Notes: generated from the sequence alone by a model not told the origin. A DNA stretch of 31,208 nucleotides from Fimenecus sp045632525 (GCA_045632525.1 JAZQWV010000006.1:1-31208), one strand, 5' to 3'; positions 14,955 to 24,339 are shown, counted from the first letter of the stretch. Program-made: numbers and translations.

Positions 14955-16796
14955 ATGGCAAAAATAAATAAACTCCCAAAACATATGGCTGATTTAATCG
15001 CGGCGGGTGAGGTGGTTGAACGCCCTGCATCCGTTGTAAAAGAACTTATGGAAAATGCCGTTGATGCCGGTGCTACTTCCATTACAGTTGAAATTCAGCA
15101 TGGTGGCATTTCATATATCCGCGTTACTGACGACGGTTGCGGTATTGACCGTGAAGATGTTAAAACTGCATTCGTAAGTCACGCTACAAGCAAAATCAAA
15201 ACTGCCGAAGACCTTAACACTATTTTAACTCTCGGTTTCCGTGGTGAAGCGTTGCCATCAATCGCAGCAGTTTCAAAGGTTAATATGATAACCAAAACTG
15301 CAACCGAAGAAATGGGCACATCTCTCACAATCGAGGGTGGAATTATAACTGATTTTTCTGACGCAGGTTGTGCAGTGGGCACAACTATGATTGTCCGTGA
15401 ACTTTTCTATAACACCCCTGCACGAATGAAATTCTTGAAAAAGGATGTGAGCGAGGGTAACTATGTTGCATCAGCGGTTGAAAAGCTTGCACTTTCACAC
15501 CCTGAAATCAGTATAAGATTTATCCGTGATGGTAAACAAGTATTTACAACTAATGGTGACGGCAATCTTCAAAATGTATGCTTCTCTGCATTCGGCAAAG
15601 ATTTCTCAAACGGTCTTTTGAATGTTGATGCATCCGTCCAAAATGTGTCAGTCAGCGGTCTTGTAACTCCACCATTTAATTGCCGTGGCTCCCGCGGTAT
15701 GCAATATTTCTTCGTTAACGGACGAAGTGTAAAGAATACTACAATTATGGCAGCATTTGAAAGTGCTTATAAAAATAGCGTAATGGTTGGCAAATTCCCC
15801 GGTGGTGTGCTTTTTATCACATTACCTCCAACACTTGTTGACGTTAATGTGCATCCTTCAAAAATTGAAGTTCGTTTCTCTGACGAAAAAGCGATTTTTG
15901 ATGCAGTTTATCACGCAGTTAAATCTGCACTAAGTGAAAATACATCACTTAAACAAGCTGTTTTGCCAGATAAGAAAACCGTTTTCAACGATATTTTTGC
16001 TAAACCACAACAAGAGTTTAAGCAAACAACCGTACAAGAGAATATAGCATATACAGAAAAAGTGTTAAAGCCTTTGTCAGAAACACTTTTTGTAAGTGAT
16101 GTCAAAACAGATTATGTTGCTGATGTGGACGATGACCCATTCAAAATCGAATTCCCAATTCCTGTTGTCGAAACAAAGACAGAAACAAAACCAATCGAAC
16201 CAACTGAAACAGCAAAACCATTTGAAGAAAACACAATCCGTCTTATCGGCGAAGCATATAAAACATACATATTTATTGAACTCAACGGCAAACTCTGTGT
16301 AATCGATAAACATGCGGCACATGAGAGAATCTTGTTCAATAAACTCAAAGCAGATAAACAGGGTGGTGGCAGTCAATTGCTTTTAGCACCTGTCACAGTA
16401 ACCCTTGGTAAAGAAGAATATATCGCAGTAACTGAAAATATCGAAACAATCGCAAATGCAGGCTTTGATATCGAAGATTTTGGTAACGGCACAGTGATTG
16501 TCCGCAGTTGTCCAATGGATTTAGATAATTGTGAAATTATTCCGTTAATCAGCGAAATTGCAGAATATCTCACTAAAAATCGTCGTGACATCACAAACGA
16601 GCATCTCGACTGGATTTATCATAATGTGGCTTGTCGAAGTGCTATTAAAGCAGGTGACAGCAATTCTGATGCAGAATTATTAGCTCTCGCAAAACAAGTT
16701 GTCAATGATAATGAAGTCCGCTTCTGTCCTCACGGCAGACCCGTTATGATTGAACTCTCAAAATATGAATTAGAAAAACAGTTTGGTAGGGTATAA
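14955..16796 (+). CDS. mutL: DNA mismatch repair protein MutL
   Basis: This 613-residue protein couples MutS to strand incision and removal. The N-terminal GHKL ATPase shows ELMENAVDAGA, DDGCGI and TLGFRGEAL. The C-terminal domain carries the endonuclease-type motifs expected in bacteria without MutH: DKHAAHE (451-457), ACRSAIKAG and CPHGRP near the end. The canonical first motif is DQHA-x2-E-x4-E. Here Q is K (K452) and the last E is N462, while the metal-binding D451, H453 and E457 remain, so activity is still likely. GGTAGGTGG precedes the ATG. miaA begins 3 bases after its stop. Confidence 0.96.
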   Translation: MAKINKLPKHMADLIAAGEVVERPASVVKELMENAVDAGATSITVEIQHGGISYIRVTDDGCGIDREDVKTAFVSHATSKIKTAEDLNTILTLGFRGEALPSIAAVSKVNMITKTATEEMGTSLTIEGGIITDFSDAGCAVGTTMIVRELFYNTPARMKFLKKDVSEGNYVASAVEKLALSHPEISIRFIRDGKQVFTTNGDGNLQNVCFSAFGKDFSNGLLNVDASVQNVSVSGLVTPPFNCRGSRGMQYFFVNGRSVKNTTIMAAFESAYKNSVMVGKFPGGVLFITLPPTLVDVNVHPSKIEVRFSDEKAIFDAVYHAVKSALSENTSLKQAVLPDKKTVFNDIFAKPQQEFKQTTVQENIAYTEKVLKPLSETLFVSDVKTDYVADVDDDPFKIEFPIPVVETKTETKPIEPTETAKPFEENTIRLIGEAYKTYIFIELNGKLCVIDKHAAHERILFNKLKADKQGGGSQLLLAPVTVTLGKEEYIAVTENIETIANAGFDIEDFGNGTVIVRSCPMDLDNCEIIPLISEIAEYLTKNRRDITNEHLDWIYHNVACRSAIKAGDSNSDAELLALAKQVVNDNEVRFCPHGRPVMIELSKYELEKQFGRV

Positions 16797-16799
16797 CTT

Positions 16800-17750
16800 A
16801 TGAACAAAATCCCCGTTATTGCAGTTGTAGGTCCAACCGCGTCGGGAAAAACTTCTTTGTCAATTGAAATTGCAAAGTGTTTTTCGGGACAAGTTGTGTC
16901 AGCAGACTCAATGCAAATCTATGAAAAAATGAATATTGCAACTGCAAAGCCAACGGAAGATGAAATGCAGGGGATACCCCATCATTTAATTGGTTTTCAA
17001 CCAATCGACAAAAAGTTCAGCGTTGCAGAATATGTGACTCTTGCAAAGAATTGCATTGAAAAGATACATAATGACGGTGATTTACCTGTTGTTGCAGGTG
17101 GCACAGGGCTTTATGTTGACTCGCTTTTACAAAATATTCAGTTTTCACAAGAAGACGAGAATACTGAAATCCGCAAAGAGTTAACAGAAATATTCGAAGA
17201 AAAAGGCGCAGAATATATGCTTGAATGGTTGCGTGAAATCGACCCACAGACAGCAGAAAGATTACATCTTAAAGATAAGAGCAGAATTATCCGTGCCCTT
17301 GAAATCTACAAGGCTACAGGCAAAACAATGACCGAGCAAAAGGTTCTCTCAAAAACAGAGCCATCACCATATAACACATTATATATAGGTATAAATTATC
17401 GCGACAGAAATGTGCTTTATGATAGAATTAATCGTCGTGTTGATATTATGGTAGAAAATGGTTTGTTAGAAGAAGCAAAAGATTTCTATAATATTGATTC
17501 TCAAAAAACAGCTTGTCAGGCAATTGGTTATAAAGAATTAGCACCATATTTCAACAATGAAAAAACTCTCCAAGAGTGTCTTGAAAGCCTTAAAATTGAA
17601 ACAAGACACTATGCAAAACGCCAACTTACTTGGTTCAGAAAAAATGAAAATATAAATTGGGTTTATCCTGATGATTATGAAAATCAAGAAGATATGCTCA
17701 AAGTGGTTTTTGAAATAATTAACGAATTTTTAAAGGAGAACAGGCAATGA
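16800..17750 (+). CDS. miaA: tRNA dimethylallyltransferase MiaA
   Basis: This 316-residue P-loop enzyme transfers a dimethylallyl group from DMAPP to N6 of A37 in tRNAs reading UNN codons, giving i6A, the substrate of MiaB. The P-loop is GPTASGKT (11-18). SADSMQIY (34-41) holds the Asp that acts on A37, and VVAGGTGLYV follows. The length is normal. It lies 3 bases after mutL, the standard arrangement, and its stop overlaps the next start by 4 bases, tying it to the division cluster. Confidence 0.97.
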   Translation: MNKIPVIAVVGPTASGKTSLSIEIAKCFSGQVVSADSMQIYEKMNIATAKPTEDEMQGIPHHLIGFQPIDKKFSVAEYVTLAKNCIEKIHNDGDLPVVAGGTGLYVDSLLQNIQFSQEDENTEIRKELTEIFEEKGAEYMLEWLREIDPQTAERLHLKDKSRIIRALEIYKATGKTMTEQKVLSKTEPSPYNTLYIGINYRDRNVLYDRINRRVDIMVENGLLEEAKDFYNIDSQKTACQAIGYKELAPYFNNEKTLQECLESLKIETRHYAKRQLTWFRKNENINWVYPDDYENQEDMLKVVFEIINEFLKENRQ

Positions 17751-18976
17751 AAAATATAAGCAAAAATACAATTAAATATGCGGTATGCACAGTGCTTGGC
17801 GTCCTTATTATTTTCTACTTTATCCATCAAGTTGTGCAAATGAATTCAGACCCATACAAAACCGAAGTTGCCCTTGAAAGAGATGTTCAAAACACAATAT
17901 CAACAAAGGCATTTGCAATTCGTGATGAAAAATACCTTACAGCTGAAAACTCAAGTGGAACAGTTGTTTCAATTGCCGAAGACGGTAAACGCGTTGGCAG
18001 CGGTGATGCTGTTGCAGTTGTTTTCCAAAGCTCTGAAAGTGCTGCTGCTTATGTGCGCATAAACGAACTTGAAAAAGAAATTGCTTATTATAAACAACTT
18101 AAAAACCGTGTTGGTGTTGGTACAAACGCACCATCATCATATAACGATTCAATTGACAATGCTTGCGTTGACTTTATTTCAGCAGCAAGAAAAGGCATAA
18201 ATAGCGACTTCGACGAAGCTCTTATCGACTTGCGTGATTCTATTACTACTCGTCAATTGGCTGTTGGTACTCAGTTGTCAGTTGATGCAAAACTCTCATC
18301 ACTTGAAGCAGAACTTATAACATTAAAAGGTATGTCAATGGGTTACAGCACAGTTGCGTCGCCAAATCCAGGTTATTATATCGGCTCAGTGGACGGCTTT
18401 GAGCAAGCAATTGTTTATAATGATGTACTTAAAGATATAAACTGCGAAACAATAAATAATTTGTTAGCATATCAAAAACAAGAAGTCCCAACTAATATAA
18501 TGGGTAAACTTGTGGATTCATTTGACTGGTATTTTGTTTGTACAGTTCCTTATAGCGATTCTGGTGCACTTAAAAAAGATAAGAAAATTACCGTTAATGT
18601 CCCTAATACTGCAGTTGGAAGTTTAGATTGCAAAATTGCTTATATCGGCGCAAAAGAAGGGGATTATATTCCAGTAGTTTTCAAATGCAATATCATGAAT
18701 CGTGATGTTGCAAACTTGAGGATTGAAGATATTGAAATTATCACAGAAAACTTTACAGGTATTCGCATAAACAATAAAGCGATTCGTGAGGTTGATGGTG
18801 AAAAGGGCGTATATGTAAAACGCGGTAATATTATTCAGTTCAAAAAGATTAATATTATTTCGTCAAGTGAAGAATATTCAGTTGTCGAAAAGGTTGAAGA
18901 TTCATCCTATGTAAGACAATATGATACAATCATTACAGAAGGAGTTGATTTATATGATGGAAAAGTCATTTCTTGA
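17747..18976 (+). CDS. HlyD-like membrane-anchored protein in the division cluster
   Basis: This 409-residue protein has one N-terminal membrane segment (about 11-30) and a large outside region. After the anchor there is a short lipoyl/barrel-sandwich-like part (about 50-95, GTVVSIAEDGKRVGSGDAV), a helical region (about 100-200) and a beta-rich C terminus. That layout fits HlyD/membrane-fusion proteins. No ABC or RND transporter is adjacent. It overlaps miaA by 4 bases and yggS by 23, so it belongs to the yggS-sepF-divIVA operon. Genes of this type occupy the same place in other Clostridia. A role at the septum or in envelope assembly is inferred, not shown. Confidence 0.8.
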   Translation: MKNISKNTIKYAVCTVLGVLIIFYFIHQVVQMNSDPYKTEVALERDVQNTISTKAFAIRDEKYLTAENSSGTVVSIAEDGKRVGSGDAVAVVFQSSESAAAYVRINELEKEIAYYKQLKNRVGVGTNAPSSYNDSIDNACVDFISAARKGINSDFDEALIDLRDSITTRQLAVGTQLSVDAKLSSLEAELITLKGMSMGYSTVASPNPGYYIGSVDGFEQAIVYNDVLKDINCETINNLLAYQKQEVPTNIMGKLVDSFDWYFVCTVPYSDSGALKKDKKITVNVPNTAVGSLDCKIAYIGAKEGDYIPVVFKCNIMNRDVANLRIEDIEIITENFTGIRINNKAIREVDGEKGVYVKRGNIIQFKKINIISSSEEYSVVEKVEDSSYVRQYDTIITEGVDLYDGKVIS

Positions 18977-19679
18977 AACTCGCAAGGCTGATATTCAATA
19001 CAACCTTGATGTTATTAATGAAAGAATTGCAGAAAGTGCAATTAAAAGCGGAAGAAATCCTGAAGATGTCACTCTTATGGCTGTTACCAAAACAGTTGAC
19101 CCTATTTTTATAAATTATGCTCTTGATTATGGCGTAAAAATGATTGGTGAAAATCGTGTTCAAGAAATGCTTCGAAAAAAGCCTGAATTACATCTTGATG
19201 GTGTTCAAAAGCATTTAATCGGACACTTGCAGACCAATAAAGCGGGTCAGATTGTCTCTGAAGTTGATATGATTCAGTCAGTTGACTCACTTAAAATAGC
19301 AAAAGAAATTGCAAAACAATCAGTAAAAAAAGGTATTGTTACCGATGTGCTTCTTGAAATCAATGTGGGTGAAGAAGAAAGCAAAACAGGTTTTTCAATG
19401 TCAGAGTTTTTTGAAACCTTGCATGAGATAGCAGAATTAGATGCAATTAGAATTAAAGGACTTATGACAATACCCCCAATTTGCGAAAATAATACAATAC
19501 TTTGTAAATATTTTGAAAAAATACACAATATCTATGTTGACATTAAAGAGAAAAAGTTAGATAATATAGATATGAATATTCTCTCAATGGGTATGTCGGG
19601 AGATTATTACGAAGCAATTTTATGTGGTTCGAATCTTGTAAGAATTGGTTCTTCAATTTTCGGTCCAAGAATGTATTAA
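18954..19679 (+). CDS. yggS: YggS/PLPBP pyridoxal phosphate homeostasis protein
   Basis: This 241-residue TIM-barrel PLP-binding protein (YlmE in Bacillus) has no known enzyme reaction and buffers the vitamin B6 and amino/keto-acid balance. K46 in MAVTKT is the expected PLP lysine. GENRVQE and LIGHLQTNK are family signatures, and GSNLVRIGSSIFGPR closes the phosphate site. The frame opens earlier (18921), but AAGGAG 9 bases before the ATG at 18954 fixes the start, which lies inside the 3' end of the preceding gene. The yggS-sepF-divIVA order is the standard ylm cluster. Confidence 0.95.
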   Translation: MMEKSFLETRKADIQYNLDVINERIAESAIKSGRNPEDVTLMAVTKTVDPIFINYALDYGVKMIGENRVQEMLRKKPELHLDGVQKHLIGHLQTNKAGQIVSEVDMIQSVDSLKIAKEIAKQSVKKGIVTDVLLEINVGEEESKTGFSMSEFFETLHEIAELDAIRIKGLMTIPPICENNTILCKYFEKIHNIYVDIKEKKLDNIDMNILSMGMSGDYYEAILCGSNLVRIGSSIFGPRMY

Positions 19680-19698
19680 ATTTTAGGAGGACGCAAAA

Positions 19699-20157
19699 AT
19701 GAGCTTTTTAGACAAAATCAAGAATATGGTAAATATTGAAGAAGATGGTTATTATCCTGATGATGTAGATACAGGTGATTTTATGGACCGTTTTGACGAA
19801 CCAGAATCAAGACCTGCAAAACCTGCACACAGAGTTCAGCGTGGTGCTGACCAAGATAAAGTTGTGAACATTCACACAACAGCACAACTTCAGGTTGTTC
19901 TTTCAAAACCTGAAAAATTTGACGAGGCTCTCAGCATTGCTGATAACCTTAACGAAAAGAGAACAGTAGTTCTTAACCTTGAATCAGTTAGCAAAGATGT
20001 TGCTCGTCGTCTCATCGACTTCCTTACAGGTGTTGCTTATGCTAACAACGGTCAGCTTAAGCGTATTGCTAACAGCACATTCATTATCACTCCATACAAT
20101 GTTGATGTAATGGGTGACTTGATTGACGAACTTGAAAATAACGGAATGTTTTTCTAA
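19699..20157 (+). CDS. sepF: Cell division protein SepF
   Basis: This 152-residue protein anchors FtsZ filaments to the membrane and shapes the septum. The N-terminal MSFLDKIKNMV is the amphipathic membrane-binding helix. An acidic, Pro-rich linker (about 13-50) follows, then the SepF core (about 55-145) with VVNIHTTAQLQVV and VLNLESVSKDVARRLIDFL. TAGGAGG is a near-perfect ribosome site. It lies 19 bases after yggS, as in the usual Bacillota cluster. Confidence 0.96.
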   Translation: MSFLDKIKNMVNIEEDGYYPDDVDTGDFMDRFDEPESRPAKPAHRVQRGADQDKVVNIHTTAQLQVVLSKPEKFDEALSIADNLNEKRTVVLNLESVSKDVARRLIDFLTGVAYANNGQLKRIANSTFIITPYNVDVMGDLIDELENNGMFF

Positions 20158-20205
20158 TAACATTCATAATTATTAAATATGTACAAGAACGGGAAGGATA
20201 TTCTA

Positions 20206-21216
20206 ATGCTTACACCAGATAAAATCAAAGAAAAATCATTTCAAACAACAGGTCGCGGTTCATATCGTGCAGAAGATGTTGATAACTTTTTAAGTGAAGT
20301 TTCAGCGTCTTATGAACAGATGTTTAAAGAGAATGGTGACCTTATCAAAAAAATCAGCGTTCTCGTTAAGAAGATTGAAGAATATCGTGAAGACGAAGAA
20401 AGCCTTAAAACAGCGCTTTTAAATGCACAGAAACTTGCTGATAAAATTGTTGCTGAAGCTCGTGAAACAGCAGAAAAAGAAACTGCTGATGCTAAGGCAG
20501 AATGTGAACAGATGGTTGCAGAAGCAAAAGCTAAGGCAGATGAATACACAGCAACATTAGGCGTTGAAAAAGACGAAATCATGGCAGCTGCAAAAGCAGA
20601 AGCAGAGCAAATAGTTGCTGAAGCAAATCGTCAGTCAAAAGAAATCCTTGGTAACATCAACCGCAAGGTTACACATGAAAGCCTTGTTTATGATATGCTC
20701 CAAAAAGAAGCATCAGAGTTCAAATCAAAACTCGTTGCAATGTATAAAGAACATATCAATCTCATCAATCAACTTCCTGAAATCGTTGAAGAACAGATTG
20801 AAGAAACAGTTGAAGAAGAACCTGCAGTCGAGGAAGCAGTTATCGAAGAACCTGCTCAGGAATTTGTTGTAATTGAAGAAACAGAAGAAGTTGAAACAGT
20901 AGAAGAAATCGAAGAAGTTGCCCCAGAAGTAGCAGAAGAAGATTTTGAAGTGATTGAAGAAACTGCCCCAGAAGTTGAAGAAACAGAAGAAGCAGTTGAA
21001 GAAGAAATCGTTGCTGAGCCTGTTGCTGAACCAGCTGTGAAAAAAGCATTTAAGCTTGATTTGAGCAAAATCGACTTTGCAGACGATATCGACGATACAG
21101 TTGAAACTGCTGAAGAAGCAGCAGAACCAGAAGTTGTAGAAATTGAAGAACCCACAGAAGAGGTTGAAGAAAAACCACAGTCAATTTCATTTAAAAACTT
21201 CTTTAAGAAAAAATAA
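20206..21216 (+). CDS. divIVA: DivIVA-family protein with long acidic tail
   Basis: This 336-residue protein recognises curved membrane and helps place the septum or polar proteins. Residues 1-31 (LTPDKIKEKSF, then YRAEDVDNFLSEV) are the DivIVA membrane-binding start. A coiled coil fills about 35-185. The rest is unusual: a Glu/Val-rich low-complexity region (192-278 and 292-323) broken by KKAFKLDLSKIDFAD (279-293), and a basic end SFKNFFKKK (328-336). I start at 20206 because GGGAAGGAT is at the proper distance; the frame is open from 20179. It follows sepF and precedes lspA, a normal setting. Confidence 0.93.
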   Translation: MLTPDKIKEKSFQTTGRGSYRAEDVDNFLSEVSASYEQMFKENGDLIKKISVLVKKIEEYREDEESLKTALLNAQKLADKIVAEARETAEKETADAKAECEQMVAEAKAKADEYTATLGVEKDEIMAAAKAEAEQIVAEANRQSKEILGNINRKVTHESLVYDMLQKEASEFKSKLVAMYKEHINLINQLPEIVEEQIEETVEEEPAVEEAVIEEPAQEFVVIEETEEVETVEEIEEVAPEVAEEDFEVIEETAPEVEETEEAVEEEIVAEPVAEPAVKKAFKLDLSKIDFADDIDDTVETAEEAAEPEVVEIEEPTEEVEEKPQSISFKNFFKKK

Positions 21217-21231
21217 GATACGAGGTAAAAT

Positions 21232-21717
21232 ATGCTTCAAGTAATTACACTTGTTTCAATGCTCGTTTTAGTGGCATTAGACCAATTAATCAAATTACTT
21301 GTAATTGACTATCTCAAACCAATTGGCAGTTATCCCTTGATTGACGGCTTTATTCAGTTGAACTATGCCGAAAACACGGGAGCTGCTTTTGGCTCTTTTA
21401 GCGGATATACAAATTTGTTGTCAGTTTTCACATTGATATTGATTATTGTTGGCACATTAGCTTTGATATTCAAAAAAATTAAATTTGGCGTTGAATATGT
21501 CTGTGTTGCTTTGATAATAGCAGGGGGACTTGGCAATTTGATTGACCGAGTGTTCCGTGGATTTGTAGTTGACTATATTGAGCCATTGTTTATTGATTTT
21601 GCAATATTCAATTTTGCAGATATTTTAGTCACTTGCAGTGCCTTTGTGCTGATAGGTTGGCTTATATACGAGATTTACAGAGATAGTAAAAAAGAAAAGG
21701 ACTCACAAAATGAGTGA
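21232..21717 (+). CDS. lspA: Lipoprotein signal peptidase (signal peptidase II)
   Basis: This 161-residue aspartic membrane protease cuts the signal peptide from lipoproteins after the lipid is attached. Four membrane helices are visible (about 3-25, 60-80, 88-103 and 129-149). The conserved NYAENTGAAFG (44-54) and GNLIDR (101-106) are present. The catalytic pair is D114 (FVVDYI) and D130 (FNFAD). GAGGT lies before the ATG. It overlaps the rluD-like gene by 8 bases, the usual lspA-rluD pairing. Confidence 0.97.
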   Translation: MLQVITLVSMLVLVALDQLIKLLVIDYLKPIGSYPLIDGFIQLNYAENTGAAFGSFSGYTNLLSVFTLILIIVGTLALIFKKIKFGVEYVCVALIIAGGLGNLIDRVFRGFVVDYIEPLFIDFAIFNFADILVTCSAFVLIGWLIYEIYRDSKKEKDSQNE

Positions 21718-22627
21718 ATTGTTGATTGAAGTTCCGCAGGAATTTCACGGTGAAAGAATTGATAAATTTCTTTCAGTTTTGGTTCCCGATTGTTCAAGAA
21801 ATTCAATTCAAAAATTGATTGAGCAGGGGAATGTTACTATTAATGGTATTGCCGTTAATAAAAAGTATAAAGTTAATACTGATGACGAAATAATGTTGGT
21901 TACAGGCGAATTAAAACCACTTGATGCCGAGCCTGAAAATATTCCTTTAGACATCGTTTATGAAGATGATGATTTGCTTGTTGTCAATAAACCTAGAGGT
22001 ATGGTTGTTCATCCTGCACCGGGTAATTATACAGGTACTTTGGTTAATGCGTTGTTGTATCATTGCAAAGACTCGTTATCGGGTATAAATGGTGTTTTGA
22101 GACCGGGAATAGTTCACAGAATCGACAAAGATACAAGTGGACTGCTCATTGTAGCTAAAAATGATAAAGCACATTTAGGTCTTGCCGAACAAATTAAAGA
22201 GCATAGTTTCACTCGTGAGTATAATGCTGTGATTTGTGGTCACTTGAAAGAGCAAGAAGGCACAGTCAACGCGCCAATTGGTCGCAATCCAAAAGACCGT
22301 AAGAAAATGTGTGTAACAATGCAGAATTCAAAAACTGCAGTTACTCATTATAATGTGATTGAAGAATATAATGGTTATTCTCACATTTTACTTAAATTAG
22401 AAACGGGTCGAACTCATCAAATAAGAGTTCACATGGCTCATTTAGGACATCCCGTTGCGGGCGACTTGGTTTATGGTCACGATAAAAAAAGCGCCGAACT
22501 CAATGGACAGTGCTTGCACGCAATTAAAATTGGATTTGTTCATCCTATTAAAAATGAATATATGGAATTTTCAAGCGATTTGCCTGATTATTTCAAGAGT
22601 TTTATAGATAAAATCAAAAGAGGTTAA
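21710..22627 (+). CDS. rluD: RluD-type pseudouridine synthase
   Basis: This 305-residue RluA-family enzyme turns specific uridines of 23S rRNA into pseudouridine. An S4 RNA-binding domain lies at about 14-70 (RIDKFLSVLVP, then INGIAVNKKYKV). The catalytic motif is HRIDKDTSG (136-144) with D139 as nucleophile. KLETGRTHQIRVHMAHLGHP is the second conserved block. The lspA link and the S4 domain favour RluD over RluC, but the target uridine cannot be read from sequence. Confidence 0.92.
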   Translation: MSELLIEVPQEFHGERIDKFLSVLVPDCSRNSIQKLIEQGNVTINGIAVNKKYKVNTDDEIMLVTGELKPLDAEPENIPLDIVYEDDDLLVVNKPRGMVVHPAPGNYTGTLVNALLYHCKDSLSGINGVLRPGIVHRIDKDTSGLLIVAKNDKAHLGLAEQIKEHSFTREYNAVICGHLKEQEGTVNAPIGRNPKDRKKMCVTMQNSKTAVTHYNVIEEYNGYSHILLKLETGRTHQIRVHMAHLGHPVAGDLVYGHDKKSAELNGQCLHAIKIGFVHPIKNEYMEFSSDLPDYFKSFIDKIKRG

Positions 22628-22630
22628 ATA

Positions 22631-23461
22631 ATGGCAAAAAAAGACTTGTCAAACTGGCTTGTAGTGTCAGATATTGACGGAACACTCAATAATAAATTCA
22701 GAAAGTTGCCAAAAAGAAATTTCGAAGCAATTAAACATTTTGTACTGAAATGTAATGGTCATTTCACTTTAGCATCAGGCAGAAATGTCGAGTCAATGAG
22801 AAAACACTATAACAGATTACCAATTAAAGGTACTCCGGCTGTTGTTCTCAATGGTGCAGGTGTTTATGACTATTCTCAGGAGAAGATGTTGCATTTCACA
22901 CCAATAAATCAAAAAGCAGTTGATTTGGTGTTTGAGATTTATAAGCGTTTTCCAGCACTTGAAATCGAAATTCTTACGGATGAAGTTATTTATACATTGA
23001 ACGCAAAAATCTTTGCACCTTGTATGGTGTTGGCTGATAAACTTCACTGCGTTAACTGTAAAAGTGTTGATGAAGTGCCAAGAGAAAATTGGGGTAAAGT
23101 TATTTTCCTTGGTGTTCCAACACTTATCAGCGCAGTTAAAAAATATGCATTGTCACTTGAAAACACAGGTGCAAACTTTATGTCAAGCTCAATCTGTTCT
23201 TTTGAAATGCTCAATGAAGGTGTTCACAAAGGAACAGCATTGATGAAAATTGCTGAAATGTATAATATTGACCGTGAGCATACTGCTGCAATCGGTGACT
23301 ATTTCAACGATTACGATATGCTTAAAACTGTTGGACTTTCAGCATGTTGCGGACAAGCACCAAAAGCAATGCACGATATTGCAGATTTTCATGCTTGTCA
23401 TTGCAATCAAGGTGCGGTTGCAGACTTGCTTGAATACATAATGAACGATTACAAAGAATAA
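22631..23461 (+). CDS. Cof-type HAD phosphatase
   Basis: This 276-residue HAD-superfamily hydrolase of the Cof/IIB class dephosphorylates small phosphorylated metabolites such as sugar phosphates or flavin/PLP-like compounds; the substrate is unknown. Motif I is SDIDGTLN with D14 (nucleophile) and D16, motif II is TLASGR, and motif IV is GDYFNDYDML. It starts 3 bases after the rluD-like gene, with GAGG before the ATG, and appears to be the last gene of that run. Confidence 0.9.
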   Translation: MAKKDLSNWLVVSDIDGTLNNKFRKLPKRNFEAIKHFVLKCNGHFTLASGRNVESMRKHYNRLPIKGTPAVVLNGAGVYDYSQEKMLHFTPINQKAVDLVFEIYKRFPALEIEILTDEVIYTLNAKIFAPCMVLADKLHCVNCKSVDEVPRENWGKVIFLGVPTLISAVKKYALSLENTGANFMSSSICSFEMLNEGVHKGTALMKIAEMYNIDREHTAAIGDYFNDYDMLKTVGLSACCGQAPKAMHDIADFHACHCNQGAVADLLEYIMNDYKE

Positions 23462-23492
23462 AAAAGATTAATAAAAAATAGGGGGAGTAAAA

Positions 23493-24338
23493 ATGAATGC
23501 TTCTTTGAAAAAAGAACTTGAAATTTTTGCAACAAAAGAACGACTTCTTTTGTTAGAAGGTATTTTCAATGCAAAGGCTGGCCATCCAGGTGGCTCACTT
23601 TCAATCGCAGAGCTTATGGCTTATCTCTACAATGTTGAGATGAAGGTTGATGCATCTAATCCAAAGTGGGATGACCGTGACAGATTTGTTCTTTCAAAAG
23701 GTCACGCAGCACCTGCTCTTTATGCAACACTTGCACTTAAAGGATTTTTCCCAACAGAAGATATGAAAACACTTCGTAAAGCTGATTCTTATCTTCAGGG
23801 TCACCCAAGCATGAAATGTGTGCCAGGTGTAGATATGAGCACAGGCTCACTTGGTCAGGGCATTTCTGCAGCAGTTGGTATGGCTCTTGCAGCAAAACTT
23901 GATAATAAAGACTTCAGAGTTTATACAATTCTTGGTGACGGTGAAATCGAAGAAGGTCAGGTTTGGGAAGCAGCAATGTTTGCAAATGCAAAGAAACTTG
24001 ATAACCTTGTAGTTATCGTTGATAATAATAATCTTCAGATTGATGGTACAATCGAAGAAGTTAACTCACCATATCCAATTCCTGAAAAGTGTACAGCATT
24101 CGGTTTCAATACAATTGAAATTGATGGTAACAACCTTGATGAAATCGAAAGTGCATTTGAAGCTGCAAAGGCTTGCAAAGGCAAACCAACAGCAATCGTT
24201 GCAAAGACAGTTAAGGGCAAGGGCGTTTCTTATATGGAAAATCAGGTTAACTGGCACGGTGCAGCACCAAATGAAGAACTTTATAATCAAGCAGTAGCAG
24301 AGCTTACTGCAAAACTTAATGAATTGGAGGGTGTATAA
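23493..24338 (+). CDS. Transketolase, N-terminal subunit
   Basis: This 281-residue thiamine-diphosphate-binding half of a split transketolase moves two-carbon units in the non-oxidative pentose phosphate pathway. AGHPGGSLS and SKGHAAPALYA form part of the active site. GDGEIEEGQVWEAAMFA is the ThDP/metal motif, with the later Asn in VIVDNNNLQ. GGGGGAG is a strong ribosome site. The second half starts 1 base after the stop, and both subunits are needed for one active site. Split transketolases are common in Clostridia. Confidence 0.95.
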   Translation: MNASLKKELEIFATKERLLLLEGIFNAKAGHPGGSLSIAELMAYLYNVEMKVDASNPKWDDRDRFVLSKGHAAPALYATLALKGFFPTEDMKTLRKADSYLQGHPSMKCVPGVDMSTGSLGQGISAAVGMALAAKLDNKDFRVYTILGDGEIEEGQVWEAAMFANAKKLDNLVVIVDNNNLQIDGTIEEVNSPYPIPEKCTAFGFNTIEIDGNNLDEIESAFEAAKACKGKPTAIVAKTVKGKGVSYMENQVNWHGAAPNEELYNQAVAELTAKLNELEGV

Positions 24339-24339
24339 A

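Noticed and set aside
14579..15082. Antisense frame of 167 codons across the DUF4279-like gene and the mutL start
   Set aside because: It overlaps two well-supported genes on the other strand, resembles no family, and has no ribosome site.
20310..21155. Ser- and Leu-rich frames opposite and within divIVA
   Set aside because: They are alternative-frame readings of the Glu/Ala-rich divIVA codons (GAA runs), not genes.
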